Assembly: GCA_018058425.1 (NCBI GenBank)
Contig: JAGOZX010000006.1
Coordinates: forward strand, 1-63,103
From: Sebaldella sp.
GTDB lineage: Bacteria > Fusobacteriota > Fusobacteriia > Fusobacteriales > Leptotrichiaceae
Direction: 5' to 3'
DNA: 63,103 nucleotides
The notes below the pieces were generated by a model. That model was not told where the DNA came from, made no database searches, and was given only the letters and a program-made list of their open reading frames with translations. Below are positions 7,993 to 16,609 of this stretch, piece after piece. A program made the translations under genes and the position numbers. Numbering within the stretch: position 1 is the first letter of the stretch; each line of letters begins with the position of its first letter.

Positions 7993-8970
7993 TTGAGAAT
8001 TGGAATACTGGGGACAGGTTCATATTTACCCGAGAAAATATTAACGAATAAGGATTTAGAAAAAATAGTTGAAACTAATGATGAATGGATAACTACCAGA
8101 ACAGGGATAAAAGAAAGAAGAATAGCAGCAGATGACGAAGCGACTTCTGATTTATCTTATAAAGCGGCACTAAAAGCTATAGAGAATTCTGGAATAGATA
8201 AAAATGAAATAGATTTAATAATAATAGCTACATCAACACCTGACTATCAAATGCCATCGACAGCAGCGTTAGTTCAAGACAGACTGGGAATAAAAGCAGC
8301 AGGCTTTGATTTAGAAGCAGCGTGTACTGGATTTATTTATGGTTTGATAACAGGATATAGCTTTATTAGTTCTGGTATATATAAAAAAGTATTAGTTGTT
8401 GGAGCAGATACATTTTCAAGAATAATAGATTGGGAAGATAGAGGAACTTGCATTTTATTTGGAGATGGTGCAGGAGCTGTAGTATTAGGAGAAGTAGAAA
8501 GCGGAGGATATCTTGGAGGAGACTTACAGGCTGATGGTTCTGGAGGATGTGAATTGATAGTACCTTCTAGTGGTTCTAGAATACCGTTTACCCAAGAAGT
8601 TTTAGATAACAAAGATCAATTTGTAAAAATGAATGGAAGAGAAATTTTTAAATTTGCAGTTAAAATATTTCCTGATACATTAGGGAAAACTTTAGAAAAG
8701 TCAAATTTAGGAATAGATGACATAGATTTAATAATACCACATCAAGCAAATATTAGAATAATAGAGTCAATTGCTAAAAAACTAAAGCAGCCAATGGAAA
8801 AGTTTTTTGTAAATTTGGATAAGTATGGAAATACTTCAGCTGCAACTATTCCAATAGCACTTGATGAAGCAAATAAAGAGGGTAAAATTAAAAAAGGTGA
8901 TAAATTAGTTTTAGTAGGTTTTGGCGGAGGATTAACTTATGGTTCTTGTGCAATAGAATGGTCAAAATAA
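7993..8970 (+). CDS. fabH: Beta-ketoacyl-ACP synthase III (FabH)
   Basis: Condenses acetyl-CoA with malonyl-ACP to start fatty-acid synthesis. The catalytic triad is visible: Cys111 in EAACTGF, His in IPHQANIRI and Asn in YGNTSAA. The protein is 325 residues, the family norm. A TTG start at 7993 is preferred because AGGTG (7982-7986) is then correctly spaced and the product begins MRIGILGTGSYLPEK like other FabH. The GTG at 7984 lies inside that ribosome site. The gene opens the fabH-membrane protein-fabD unit. Confidence 0.95.
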   Translation: MRIGILGTGSYLPEKILTNKDLEKIVETNDEWITTRTGIKERRIAADDEATSDLSYKAALKAIENSGIDKNEIDLIIIATSTPDYQMPSTAALVQDRLGIKAAGFDLEAACTGFIYGLITGYSFISSGIYKKVLVVGADTFSRIIDWEDRGTCILFGDGAGAVVLGEVESGGYLGGDLQADGSGGCELIVPSSGSRIPFTQEVLDNKDQFVKMNGREIFKFAVKIFPDTLGKTLEKSNLGIDDIDLIIPHQANIRIIESIAKKLKQPMEKFFVNLDKYGNTSAATIPIALDEANKEGKIKKGDKLVLVGFGGGLTYGSCAIEWSK

Positions 8971-9029
8971 CATAGAAAAGTTAGATAAGTATTTTCTATA
9001 TATCTGAAATAGTTTTTTAGGAGGTAAAT

Positions 9030-9401
9030 ATGAAAAAAAAATTTATAATAGGATTAGGATTAATTTTGTTATCAGTGTTATACGGATTACAGGAAGCTGG
9101 GTTTATAAGTGGAGATGTTTTGAAGTATTTTCTAAACTATCAAGTAATACTAATTATAATAGGTTTATTTGTAGGTATAGCTAAGAAAAAAACATCAGGT
9201 TGGATATTAGTTGGAGTAGGGGCATATTTATATATCCAAGATTTTTTTGAAAGATTTACTAGAATAGGAATTCCATTAGCACTTTTAATTATTGGAATTG
9301 GTCTTGTAGTTTCTAGTATAATGGAAAAAAAAAAGATAAAAGCGGAAAAAAATATAGTAGTTGATATAAAAACTAATAAAAAAGATAACGAAGAAATTTA
9401 G
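9030..9401 (+). CDS. Small LiaI/LiaF-type membrane protein
   Basis: A 123-residue protein with four predicted transmembrane segments: FIIGLGLILLSVLYGL, YQVILIIIGLFVG, GWILVGVGAYLYI and IPLALLIIGIGLVVSSIM. A charged cytoplasmic tail of about 30 residues follows. The spacing of glycine-rich helices resembles the LiaI/LiaF transmembrane (DUF5668-like) family. AGGAGG precedes the start. It lies between fabH and fabD, with eight bases to fabD, so it is cotranscribed with fatty-acid genes. A role in envelope or lipid sensing is inference from position only. Confidence 0.7.
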   Translation: MKKKFIIGLGLILLSVLYGLQEAGFISGDVLKYFLNYQVILIIIGLFVGIAKKKTSGWILVGVGAYLYIQDFFERFTRIGIPLALLIIGIGLVVSSIMEKKKIKAEKNIVVDIKTNKKDNEEI

Positions 9402-9409
9402 GAGGAAAA

Positions 9410-10315
9410 ATGGGGAAAATAGCATTTGTTTATCCAGGCCAAGGTTCTCAACAAGTAGGTATGGGTTCAGACTTATATGAAAATACAGAAATAAAAGCCA
9501 TGTTTGATAAGATTTTTAATGTTATTGAAAATAAAAACTTAAAAGAAGTTATGTTTAATGGTCCAGAAGAAGAATTGAAAGATACTAAAAATGCACAGCC
9601 TTCAATTTCTTTATTATCTGTAATACTAACAAAATTAGTGAGAGATAAGGGAATAACGCCAGATTACGTCGCTGGGCATAGTTTAGGTGAATATACAGCT
9701 CTTTATGGAAGTGAAGTTTTAAATGATGAGGATATAATGAAATTGGTTACTAAAAGAGGGGCGATAATGAGTTCGGCAGGAATAAGCGGAACTATGGCAG
9801 CTATATTAGGATTAGACTCAAGCAGTGTAGAAGAAATTTGTGCTGGAATAGATGGAGTTATAGAGGCTGTAAATTATAATGACCCTAAGCAAACAGTAAT
9901 TGCAGGAGATAAAGATGTTATAGAAGGTAATTTAAAAGTATTTAAGGAAAAGGGTGCTAGAAGAGCTATGCTTCTTCCTGTATCTGGTCCATTCCATAGT
10001 TCTCTAATGAAACCAGTTGCACCAAAGATAAAAGAAGAGTTTTCAAAGTTAACATGGAATAACCCAAAAGTTCCACTTATAGCTAATACAACGGCTAAAG
10101 AATTAACAAATGTAGAAGAAATTCAAGAAGAATTATTTAATCAAACATTTGGTCCAGTAAAATGGGTGGAAATAATAAATAAACTTACTGAAAATGGTGT
10201 TACAAAAATATATGAAATTGGTCCTGGGAGTGTATTAAAAGGGATGATAAAAAAAATAAATGGTGATATCGAAGTAGTGAATATCTCTAAAATAGAAGAT
10301 TTAAATAATTTATAA
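9410..10315 (+). CDS. fabD: Malonyl-CoA:ACP transacylase (FabD)
   Basis: Transfers malonyl from CoA to ACP. YPGQGSQ occupies residues 8-14, the nucleophile elbow GHSLGEY residues 89-95 (Ser91), and the catalytic histidine is in GPFHSSLM near residue 195. At 301 residues it is of normal length. GGAGGAAAAA precedes the ATG. It is the last gene of the fabH unit and is followed by a strong terminator. A typical fabG does not follow. Confidence 0.97.
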   Translation: MGKIAFVYPGQGSQQVGMGSDLYENTEIKAMFDKIFNVIENKNLKEVMFNGPEEELKDTKNAQPSISLLSVILTKLVRDKGITPDYVAGHSLGEYTALYGSEVLNDEDIMKLVTKRGAIMSSAGISGTMAAILGLDSSSVEEICAGIDGVIEAVNYNDPKQTVIAGDKDVIEGNLKVFKEKGARRAMLLPVSGPFHSSLMKPVAPKIKEEFSKLTWNNPKVPLIANTTAKELTNVEEIQEELFNQTFGPVKWVEIINKLTENGVTKIYEIGPGSVLKGMIKKINGDIEVVNISKIEDLNNL

Positions 10316-10316
10316 A

Positions 10317-10360
10317 AATAATCCTAGAGATTTATAAAAATTTCTGGGATTATTTTATTG
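10317..10360 (+). terminator. Terminator of the fabH-fabD unit
   Basis: A near-perfect 17-bp stem (10317-10333 with 10338-10354) starts two bases after the fabD stop and is followed by T-rich sequence. Confidence 0.85.
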
Positions 10361-10684
10361 TTTTATAAATAACTAGTAGAAATTAAGTTTTTTGTGTATT
10401 GCATGGTTTATAATTACTGTATTATTTATCTATAAATAATAATAGTTTGATTTTGTAATGTTAGATTTAGATATAACTTATGTATTATCTAAATAATGTA
10501 AGACAAAGAAAAGTTTAAATGTCTTCTTTCTTTCAATTTAAAGCATCGGAGTTCATCTCATGGCTTAATAGTGGTAGAAATTTTTTGAATGCATTAAAGA
10601 GGGTGTTTTAGGCGTGTGGTCAAGGTGTGGAGTTTGGGCGCAACGCTAGAAATGTAAAGGAGTCTAAAGTTCTGTAAATAACTC
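10361..10684. other. Non-coding gap upstream of acpP with a G/T-rich stretch
   Basis: No established gene is seen here. Bases 10361-10500 are plain AT-rich. Bases 10540-10680 are unusually G/T-rich for this genome. A 30-codon frame, ATG 10519 to TAG 10611, would encode a peptide beginning MSSFFQFKASEFISWLNSG and ending LKRVF, but it has no good ribosome site. The whole block lies upstream of the acpP promoter. Confidence 0.4.
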
Positions 10685-10713
10685 TTGATTTATTGAATTT
10701 ATTTTGATATAAT
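10685..10713 (+). promoter_or_regulatory. Promoter of acpP
   Basis: TTGATT (10685-10690), a 17-base spacer and TATAAT (10708-10713). The expected start leaves a very short leader carrying GGAGGT (10722-10727), so acpP is transcribed separately from fabD. Confidence 0.8.
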
Positions 10714-10734
10714 CTCCCCATGGAGGTGGATTGA

Positions 10735-10959
10735 ATGTTAGATAAAATAAAAACAATCGTTGCTGAACAATTAGGTGTTGATGAGAGTCAAGTGACAGAA
10801 GATGCATCTTTTATAGATGATTTGGGTGCGGACTCACTAGATACAGTAGAATTGATTATGGCTTTTGAAGAAGAATTTGATGTGGAAATACCAGATGAAG
10901 ATGCACAAAAAATTAAAACAGTAAAAGATGTAATTGATTATATTGAGTCAAAAAAATAG
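10735..10959 (+). CDS. acpP: Acyl carrier protein
   Basis: A 74-residue acidic helical carrier. The phosphopantetheine attachment site is Ser34 in [13 protein letters not shown]. Helix II ([13 protein letters not shown]) is the usual partner-binding face. It is monocistronic, with its own promoter and terminator, which suits the high molar demand for ACP. Confidence 0.98.
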   Translation: MLDKIKTIVAEQLGVDESQVTEDASFIDDLGADSLDTVELIMAFEEEFDVEIPDEDAQKIKTVKDVIDYIESKK

Positions 10960-10972
10960 TTGTCAAATAAAT

Positions 10973-10996
10973 AGGGGAAGAATCCCCTTTTTTATT
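10973..10996 (+). terminator. Terminator of acpP
   Basis: AGGGGA (10973-10978) pairs with TCCCCT (10983-10988) around an AGAA tetraloop, followed by a T run. Confidence 0.9.
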
Positions 10997-11097
10997 TTAT
11001 AAAAGAAAAATTATAAAAAATAGATGAAAAATTCGACTTATGTGACTACGATAATGGTGAGAAAAATATAAGTTCGAAGCATTTTTAGGAGGCTTAT

Positions 11098-12513
11098 ATG
11101 AGAAAAATTATTCTCGTATTTACATTTTTATTTATAAATGTCTTGTATTTTTCATGTTCACCTTATTTTACTAATTACTTCACAGAAAATGGCGGGGTAT
11201 ATTATGGAGGCGACTCACATAAAGAAAAATTAGAAAATGTGGACAAGAAGACATTTAAAATTATAAATGTTTATTATGCAAAAGATAAAAATAGTGTTTA
11301 TTATAATGGGGTTTTATTAAATGGGGTAAATCCTGAGAAATTTGAATTTTTAGGAGGAATAAGCACTTTAATAGGAGAAGATGGATATGTAAAAGATGAT
11401 AAAAATATTTATTTTCTTGGTAAAAAAATGGAAAATGTAGATTTGAAAACTTTTAAAGTAGTAAAATCAAACATTTCTAGATCATTTGAAGGATATGCAA
11501 AGGATGAAAATAAAGTTTATTTTCAGGCGAAACCTTTGCTAGGTATAGATGTTGAAACCTTTGAAATAATAGGAGAAGCTTATACAAAAGATAAAAATGG
11601 AGTATATTACGCTAATGAAAAATTAGAAGGTGTTGATTCTCAAAACTATACAAAAAATGATAATTTTATAAAAAGTAACGGAATTATTTATGAAAATGAA
11701 AAAAAACAAGCTTATGATTATAAAACTTTTACTTTAATTAAAACTTATATTTCAAATGATTCTTGTGGTGGTACAGCTTACATGGGTTCTTTAGTAAAAG
11801 ATAAAGATGGGATTTATTATAATGGTGAAAAAATAAGTAATGTAGATAGTAAAACATTTGAATTAGTTAAGGATAATTTATTTAAAGATAAGAATGGATA
11901 TTATTATGAGTTTGAAAATAATAAAATGAAAAATATAAATATAGATCCCAAAACTTCAAAAATGTATAAAATAGAATCTGGAATTATAATAAAGGATCAA
12001 AATAACATTTATCGAATTAGTTTTAATAGAAATCTTGAAAATTTAAAAGAAATAAAAATAGATCCAGCTACATTTGAACTATACGCAGTAATTGAGGGAA
12101 TAACTCTTTTTAAGGATAAAAATGCTTTTTATGAAACTGATTGGATCAATATCAATAGGGTAGAAATAAATAGTAAAAAATCTAAATTATTATTTTATAA
12201 TTCTGAACTTATTGTATTAAAAGATGAAAAAAGTATATACTTAGGAAGCATGCACAGTTCTTTAATAGATGCGAAAGATGAAGAAATTGATATAAATACT
12301 TTTTCATTTGTAAGAAAAAATGATATTTTAAAAAAAGCTGGGATAAACACAGGAGTCTTTATTGATAAAAATGGTTTCTATTATGATAATGTGGATAAAA
12401 TCAGAACAATAACAGATGAAGAATATAAAAAGTTAAAAGAATTTGTAGTTCCAGAAAAAGAATTTGATGAAGAAAGAAAGCTGAATTTAGAGAAAAAAGA
12501 CCAGAGTTTTTAA
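11098..12513 (+). CDS. DKNYY-repeat lipoprotein (1)
   Basis: A 471-residue predicted lipoprotein. The signal peptide ends in a lipobox-like LYFSC (Cys20). The mature part is built of the DKNYY repeat: 'YAKDKNSVYYNG..L.GV....F', 'YVKDDKNIYFLGKKM', 'YTKDKNGVYYANEKLEGVD', 'LVKDKDGIYYNGEKISNVD', 'LFKDKNGYYYE'. At least eight units of about 40 residues are recognisable and they degenerate towards the C-terminus. The family is of unknown function. It sits between acpP and fabF, interrupting the usual fatty-acid order, and has no link to lipid synthesis that can be read. Confidence 0.85.
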   Translation: MRKIILVFTFLFINVLYFSCSPYFTNYFTENGGVYYGGDSHKEKLENVDKKTFKIINVYYAKDKNSVYYNGVLLNGVNPEKFEFLGGISTLIGEDGYVKDDKNIYFLGKKMENVDLKTFKVVKSNISRSFEGYAKDENKVYFQAKPLLGIDVETFEIIGEAYTKDKNGVYYANEKLEGVDSQNYTKNDNFIKSNGIIYENEKKQAYDYKTFTLIKTYISNDSCGGTAYMGSLVKDKDGIYYNGEKISNVDSKTFELVKDNLFKDKNGYYYEFENNKMKNINIDPKTSKMYKIESGIIIKDQNNIYRISFNRNLENLKEIKIDPATFELYAVIEGITLFKDKNAFYETDWININRVEINSKKSKLLFYNSELIVLKDEKSIYLGSMHSSLIDAKDEEIDINTFSFVRKNDILKKAGINTGVFIDKNGFYYDNVDKIRTITDEEYKKLKEFVVPEKEFDEERKLNLEKKDQSF

Positions 12514-12574
12514 CAGTTATGCGGTTAATAAAATAAGATTATTAATTAATATAAAGAGGTAAATTTTTTTTTAT

Positions 12575-12603
12575 TTGAAAAAAAACTCAAAATAAAGTAA
12601 AAT
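12575..12603 (+). promoter_or_regulatory. Promoter of fabF
   Basis: TTGAAA (12575-12580), a 17-base spacer and TAAAAT (12598-12603). It gives fabF independent expression downstream of the DKNYY gene. Confidence 0.6.
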
Positions 12604-12635
12604 ATAGTGAAATATAATTTTTTGTGAGGTGAAAA

Positions 12636-13868
12636 ATGAGAAGAATAGTTATTACTGGAGTTGGTCTAATAACAGCTTTAGGAACAGGAACAGAAAAGAC
12701 ATGGAAAGCGTTATTGAATGGAGAATGCGGAATAAATATGATAGAATCTTTTGATACCAGCGATCAAGCAGTACACATTGCAGGGGAAGTGAGAGATTTT
12801 GATCCTTATGACTATATAGAAAAGAAAGAATTAAAAAAATTAGGAAGATTTTCACAGTTTGCAATAGCTGCGTCGAAAATGGCTGTAGATGATGCAAAAT
12901 TAGAGATAAATGAATCTAATGCCACAAGAGTGGGAGTAATGATTGGTTCAGGTATAGGTGGATTAGAAATAATTGAAACAGAGATCATAAAAATGCATGA
13001 AAAGGGTCCAAGAAGAATATCACCTTTTTATATACCAGCAGTTATCACAAATATGGCTTCTGGAAATGTTTCAATATATTTAGGAGCTAAAGGACCTAAT
13101 AAAGCAGTTGTTTCAGCATGTGCTGCAGCAACACACTCTATAGGAGATGCTTTCCAAGCTATTCTATTAGGAAAAGCCGATGTAATGTTAGCAGGAGGAA
13201 CAGAAGCAACTATAACGCCAAGTGGTATAGGTGGTTTTGCAAGTATGAAAGCATTATCAAATATTGAAGATCCTAAAAAAGCTTCAAGACCTTTTTCAGC
13301 TGACAGAGATGGATTTGTTATGGGGGAAGGTGCAGGAGTTCTTGTATTAGAAGAATTAGAGCATGCATTAAAAAGAGGAGCAAAAATATATGCTGAAGTA
13401 GCAGGGTATGGTGAAACTGCTGATGCATATCATATGACATCTCCAGCTGAGGGTGGAGAAGGAGCTGCAAGAGCTATGCAAATGGCCTTAGAACAAGGGA
13501 ATATTGACCCAAATGAAGTAGATTATATAAATGCACACGGTACATCTACACCACCTAATGATAAAAATGAGACTTTAGCAATAAAAACAGTTTTTGGAGA
13601 GCATGCAAAAGAACTTGCTGTAAGTTCTACTAAAGGATCTACAGGACATTTATTAGGAGGAGCTGGAGGAGTAGAAGCTGGATTTTTAGCACTTGCAATT
13701 TCAGAGGGTGTTATGCCGCCAACTATAAACTTTGATAATCCAGATCCAGATTGTGACTTAGATTATGTTCCAAATGAATCTAGAAAAAAAGAAATCAGAG
13801 TAGGATTATCAAATTCACTTGGATTTGGTGGACATAATGCAGTAATAGCATTTAAAAAATATAAATAA
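12636..13868 (+). CDS. fabF: Beta-ketoacyl-ACP synthase II (FabF)
   Basis: The elongating condensing enzyme of fatty-acid synthesis, 410 residues. The active-site Cys162 lies in VVSACAAATHSIG, His301 in INAHGTSTPPND and His338 in KGSTGHLLGGAG. The C-terminal SNSLGFGGHNA is conserved. GAGGTG precedes the start. It has its own promoter and ends at a strong terminator, so rnc behind it is a separate unit or depends on read-through. Confidence 0.97.
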   Translation: MRRIVITGVGLITALGTGTEKTWKALLNGECGINMIESFDTSDQAVHIAGEVRDFDPYDYIEKKELKKLGRFSQFAIAASKMAVDDAKLEINESNATRVGVMIGSGIGGLEIIETEIIKMHEKGPRRISPFYIPAVITNMASGNVSIYLGAKGPNKAVVSACAAATHSIGDAFQAILLGKADVMLAGGTEATITPSGIGGFASMKALSNIEDPKKASRPFSADRDGFVMGEGAGVLVLEELEHALKRGAKIYAEVAGYGETADAYHMTSPAEGGEGAARAMQMALEQGNIDPNEVDYINAHGTSTPPNDKNETLAIKTVFGEHAKELAVSSTKGSTGHLLGGAGGVEAGFLALAISEGVMPPTINFDNPDPDCDLDYVPNESRKKEIRVGLSNSLGFGGHNAVIAFKKYK

Positions 13869-13916
13869 TACTTAATAAATGAGGGCTTGAAATAATTAAG
13901 GATAGAGAAACTTATT

Positions 13917-13951
13917 ATCCCCTCTTTGTATTCAAAGAGGGGATTTTTTTT
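13917..13951 (+). terminator. Terminator of fabF
   Basis: A perfect 12-bp stem (13917-13928 with 13933-13944), a TATT loop and a T run. Confidence 0.92.
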
Positions 13952-13989
13952 AAGGCAAAAATTTTAAATATTACATAGGAGGTGTAAAA

Positions 13990-14685
13990 ATGAATGATTC
14001 AAAATTAAGAGAATTAATGGAAAAAATAGGATATGAATTTGACGATATTAATCTGTTAAAAGAAGCATTGATTCATAGGTCGTATGCAAATGAACATGGT
14101 GAAATAGAAAATATAAATAATGAAAGATTAGAGTTTTTAGGTGATGCAGTTCTGGATCTTATATCAACAGAATACATTTTTATAAAGGAAAAGGATGATA
14201 ACGAAGGAGACTTGGCAAAACTTAAGAGTAGAATTATAAGCGAACCAATTTTTTCTGCAGTTTCAAAGGAAATATGTTTAGGAGAATACTTATATTTAAG
14301 TAATGGTGAAGAAATAACAGGTGGAAGAGATAGAAAATCTATTTTAGGAGATGCATTTGAGGCTTTAATAGGAGCAATATTCATGGATTCTGGCTTTGAT
14401 GAAGCTAAAAGAATAGCATTAAAATATTTAAAGAGCAGAATAGATAATATAGATGAACTTGAGGAGCTAAAGGATTATAAAACATTATTACAAGAGCTTT
14501 TTCAAAGCAAGTTTCATGTGATTCCAAATTATGAAATACTTTCAGAAAAAGGACCTGACCACAATAAAAAGTTTGAAATAGCAGTAAAACTAAAAGAAGA
14601 AATAGTGGGAATAGGTGCAGGAACGAGTAAAAAAGAAGCTGAAAAAAATGCTGCCAGAGAAGCTTACTTTTTATTTAAAAAATAA
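13990..14685 (+). CDS. rnc: Ribonuclease III
   Basis: A double-stranded-RNA endonuclease for rRNA and mRNA maturation, 231 residues. The signature NERLEFLGDAVLDL (residues 44-57) carries the catalytic Glu and Asp. The second acidic pair is in GDAFEALIGAIFMDSG. A double-stranded RNA-binding domain occupies about residues 158-230 (YKTLLQELFQ onward, then GAGTSKKEAEKNAA). AGGAGGT precedes the start. Its position after fabF is the common one in Firmicutes and fusobacteria. Confidence 0.96.
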   Translation: MNDSKLRELMEKIGYEFDDINLLKEALIHRSYANEHGEIENINNERLEFLGDAVLDLISTEYIFIKEKDDNEGDLAKLKSRIISEPIFSAVSKEICLGEYLYLSNGEEITGGRDRKSILGDAFEALIGAIFMDSGFDEAKRIALKYLKSRIDNIDELEELKDYKTLLQELFQSKFHVIPNYEILSEKGPDHNKKFEIAVKLKEEIVGIGAGTSKKEAEKNAAREAYFLFKK

Positions 14686-14752
14686 AAATTTATATCTTTG
14701 TCTGTATATGTGTGTCTAATATAGAGTTAAAGGTATAAAAGTAGGAGATACT

Positions 14753-15253
14753 ATGAAGAAACTAGCTATATATCCAGGAAGTTTTGACCCTATAACAAAA
14801 GGTCATTTAGATATTATAAAAAGAAGTGTTGAACTATTTCAAGAATTTAAAATAGGGGTATTGATAAATTCATCAAAAAAGAATTGGTTCACAATCGAAG
14901 AAAGAGTAAACTTAATAAAAGACATTTTAAAAAAAGAAAATTTAAATGTAGAAGTAGTCAGTTTTGAAGGACTGGTTGTAGATTTTATGAATGAGCAAAA
15001 TGCAGATATATTAATTAGAGGGCTTAGAGCAGTATCTGATTATGAATATGAATTACAATTTACATTAACAAATACTATATTAGCTAAAAAGAAGTTTGAG
15101 ACTTTATTTTTAACTGCCTCAAGAGAATACTTATATTTAAGCTCAAGTTTAGCAAAAGAGATTGCTATAAATAAAGGGGATTTAGGTAAATTTATACCTG
15201 AAACAATAATTGAAAGAATTGAAAAGAGAGCAAAAGAGATTAGAAAAGGATAA
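14753..15253 (+). CDS. coaD: Phosphopantetheine adenylyltransferase
   Basis: Catalyses the penultimate step of CoA synthesis. YPGSFDPITKGHLDI opens the protein (the TxGH nucleotidyltransferase motif is at residues 15-18). IRGLRAVSDYEYE and the C-terminal LSSSLAKEIA are CoaD-specific. Length is 166 residues, as expected. TAGGAGA lies before the ATG. Three bases separate it from radA, so the two are cotranscribed. Confidence 0.97.
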   Translation: MKKLAIYPGSFDPITKGHLDIIKRSVELFQEFKIGVLINSSKKNWFTIEERVNLIKDILKKENLNVEVVSFEGLVVDFMNEQNADILIRGLRAVSDYEYELQFTLTNTILAKKKFETLFLTASREYLYLSSSLAKEIAINKGDLGKFIPETIIERIEKRAKEIRKG

Positions 15254-15256
15254 AAT

Positions 15257-16609
15257 ATGGCAGGAAAATCAAAATATATTTGTTCAGAGTGTGGTTATAC
15301 AAGTGCAAAATGGTTAGGAAAATGTCCTAATTGTGACACTTGGGGCAGCTTTGAAGAAGAGTTTGATATAAAGAAAACTCTTTCAAAAATAAATACATCT
15401 GATGTAGAATTACTTAGGTTAGATGAGATAGAATTAGGGAAAGAGTTTAGGTTAGTAACTAAGTTTAATGAGTTTGACAGGGTTTTAGGCGGAGGACTTG
15501 TAAAGGGTGAAGTAGTTTTAATAAGTGGAAATCCTGGAATTGGAAAATCTACATTTTTATTGCAGTTAATAGATGAATATTCTAAAACTGGAAATGTTTT
15601 TTATATATCTGGCGAAGAGTCATTGAGACAGATAAAACAAAGGGCTGACAGGCTAAATGTAAAAAGTAAAACGCTTTATTTGATGAACGAAACTAACCTA
15701 GAAAAGATAGAAACAATCATTTTAAAAGAAAATCCTAAGGTAGTTGTGATAGACTCTATTCAAACACTTTATTCAGAAAATGTAAATTCAATGCCAGGTG
15801 GAGTTAGTCAGATAAGAGAAACAACATTAAAGATAATAGAAATAGCTAAAAGTAAGGAGATTTCTTTCTTTCTTGTGGGTCACATAACAAAAGATGGGAA
15901 AGTAGCAGGGCCTAAATTATTGGAACATATGGTTGATGCTGTGGTTCAGATAGAAGGAGAAGAGAATAATTTTTATAGAATTATAAGAACTTTAAAAAAT
16001 AGATTTGGTTCTACTAATGAAATTTCTATTTTTGATATGAAAGAAGATGGGATAAGTGAAATAACAAATCCATCTGAGTTTTTTATCAGTGAAAGAGAAG
16101 AGAAAAATGTAGGAAGTATAATAACTCCTATATTAGAAGGAAGCAGAGTATTCTTATTTGAAGTTCAATCATTATTAACACATACCAGCTTTGGTTTACC
16201 AAGAAGAATAATTGAAGGTTATGATAAAAATAGAGTGGAAATATTAGGTGCTATTTTGAGTAAATTTTTGAAAATAGATTTAAGTACTAAAGATATTTTT
16301 ATTAATATACCAGGTGGTTTAACATTAAAAGATAGAAGTTCTGATTTAGCAGTGATATTCTCATTAATTTCGTCTATAAATGCCTTAGCTATTAGTCAAA
16401 AAATAGCAGCGGTAGGAGAATTGGGTTTAAGAGGGGAAATAAGAAAAGTATCTTTTATAAAAAATAGGGTTAAAGAATTAGAAAGACTTGGTTTTAAAGG
16501 AGTTTATCTTCCTAAGTCAAATGAAAAAGATTTGGAAACTGAGAAATTTAAGATCAAACTTATTTACCTTAGAAATATTGAGGAGCTGATAGAAAGGGTG
16601 AAAAAATAA
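15257..16609 (+). CDS. radA: DNA repair protein RadA
   Basis: A RecA-like branch-migration helicase for recombination intermediates, 450 residues. The zinc finger has Cys9, Cys12, Cys23 and Cys26 (CSECG...CPNC). The Walker A motif GNPGIGKST is at residues 91-99 and the RadA-specific KNRFG at 247-251. A Lon-protease-like C-terminal domain follows (GGLTLKDRSSDLAV). The ribosome site AAAAGGA lies in the end of coaD. The gene overlaps disA by one base. Confidence 0.97.
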   Translation: MAGKSKYICSECGYTSAKWLGKCPNCDTWGSFEEEFDIKKTLSKINTSDVELLRLDEIELGKEFRLVTKFNEFDRVLGGGLVKGEVVLISGNPGIGKSTFLLQLIDEYSKTGNVFYISGEESLRQIKQRADRLNVKSKTLYLMNETNLEKIETIILKENPKVVVIDSIQTLYSENVNSMPGGVSQIRETTLKIIEIAKSKEISFFLVGHITKDGKVAGPKLLEHMVDAVVQIEGEENNFYRIIRTLKNRFGSTNEISIFDMKEDGISEITNPSEFFISEREEKNVGSIITPILEGSRVFLFEVQSLLTHTSFGLPRRIIEGYDKNRVEILGAILSKFLKIDLSTKDIFINIPGGLTLKDRSSDLAVIFSLISSINALAISQKIAAVGELGLRGEIRKVSFIKNRVKELERLGFKGVYLPKSNEKDLETEKFKIKLIYLRNIEELIERVKK

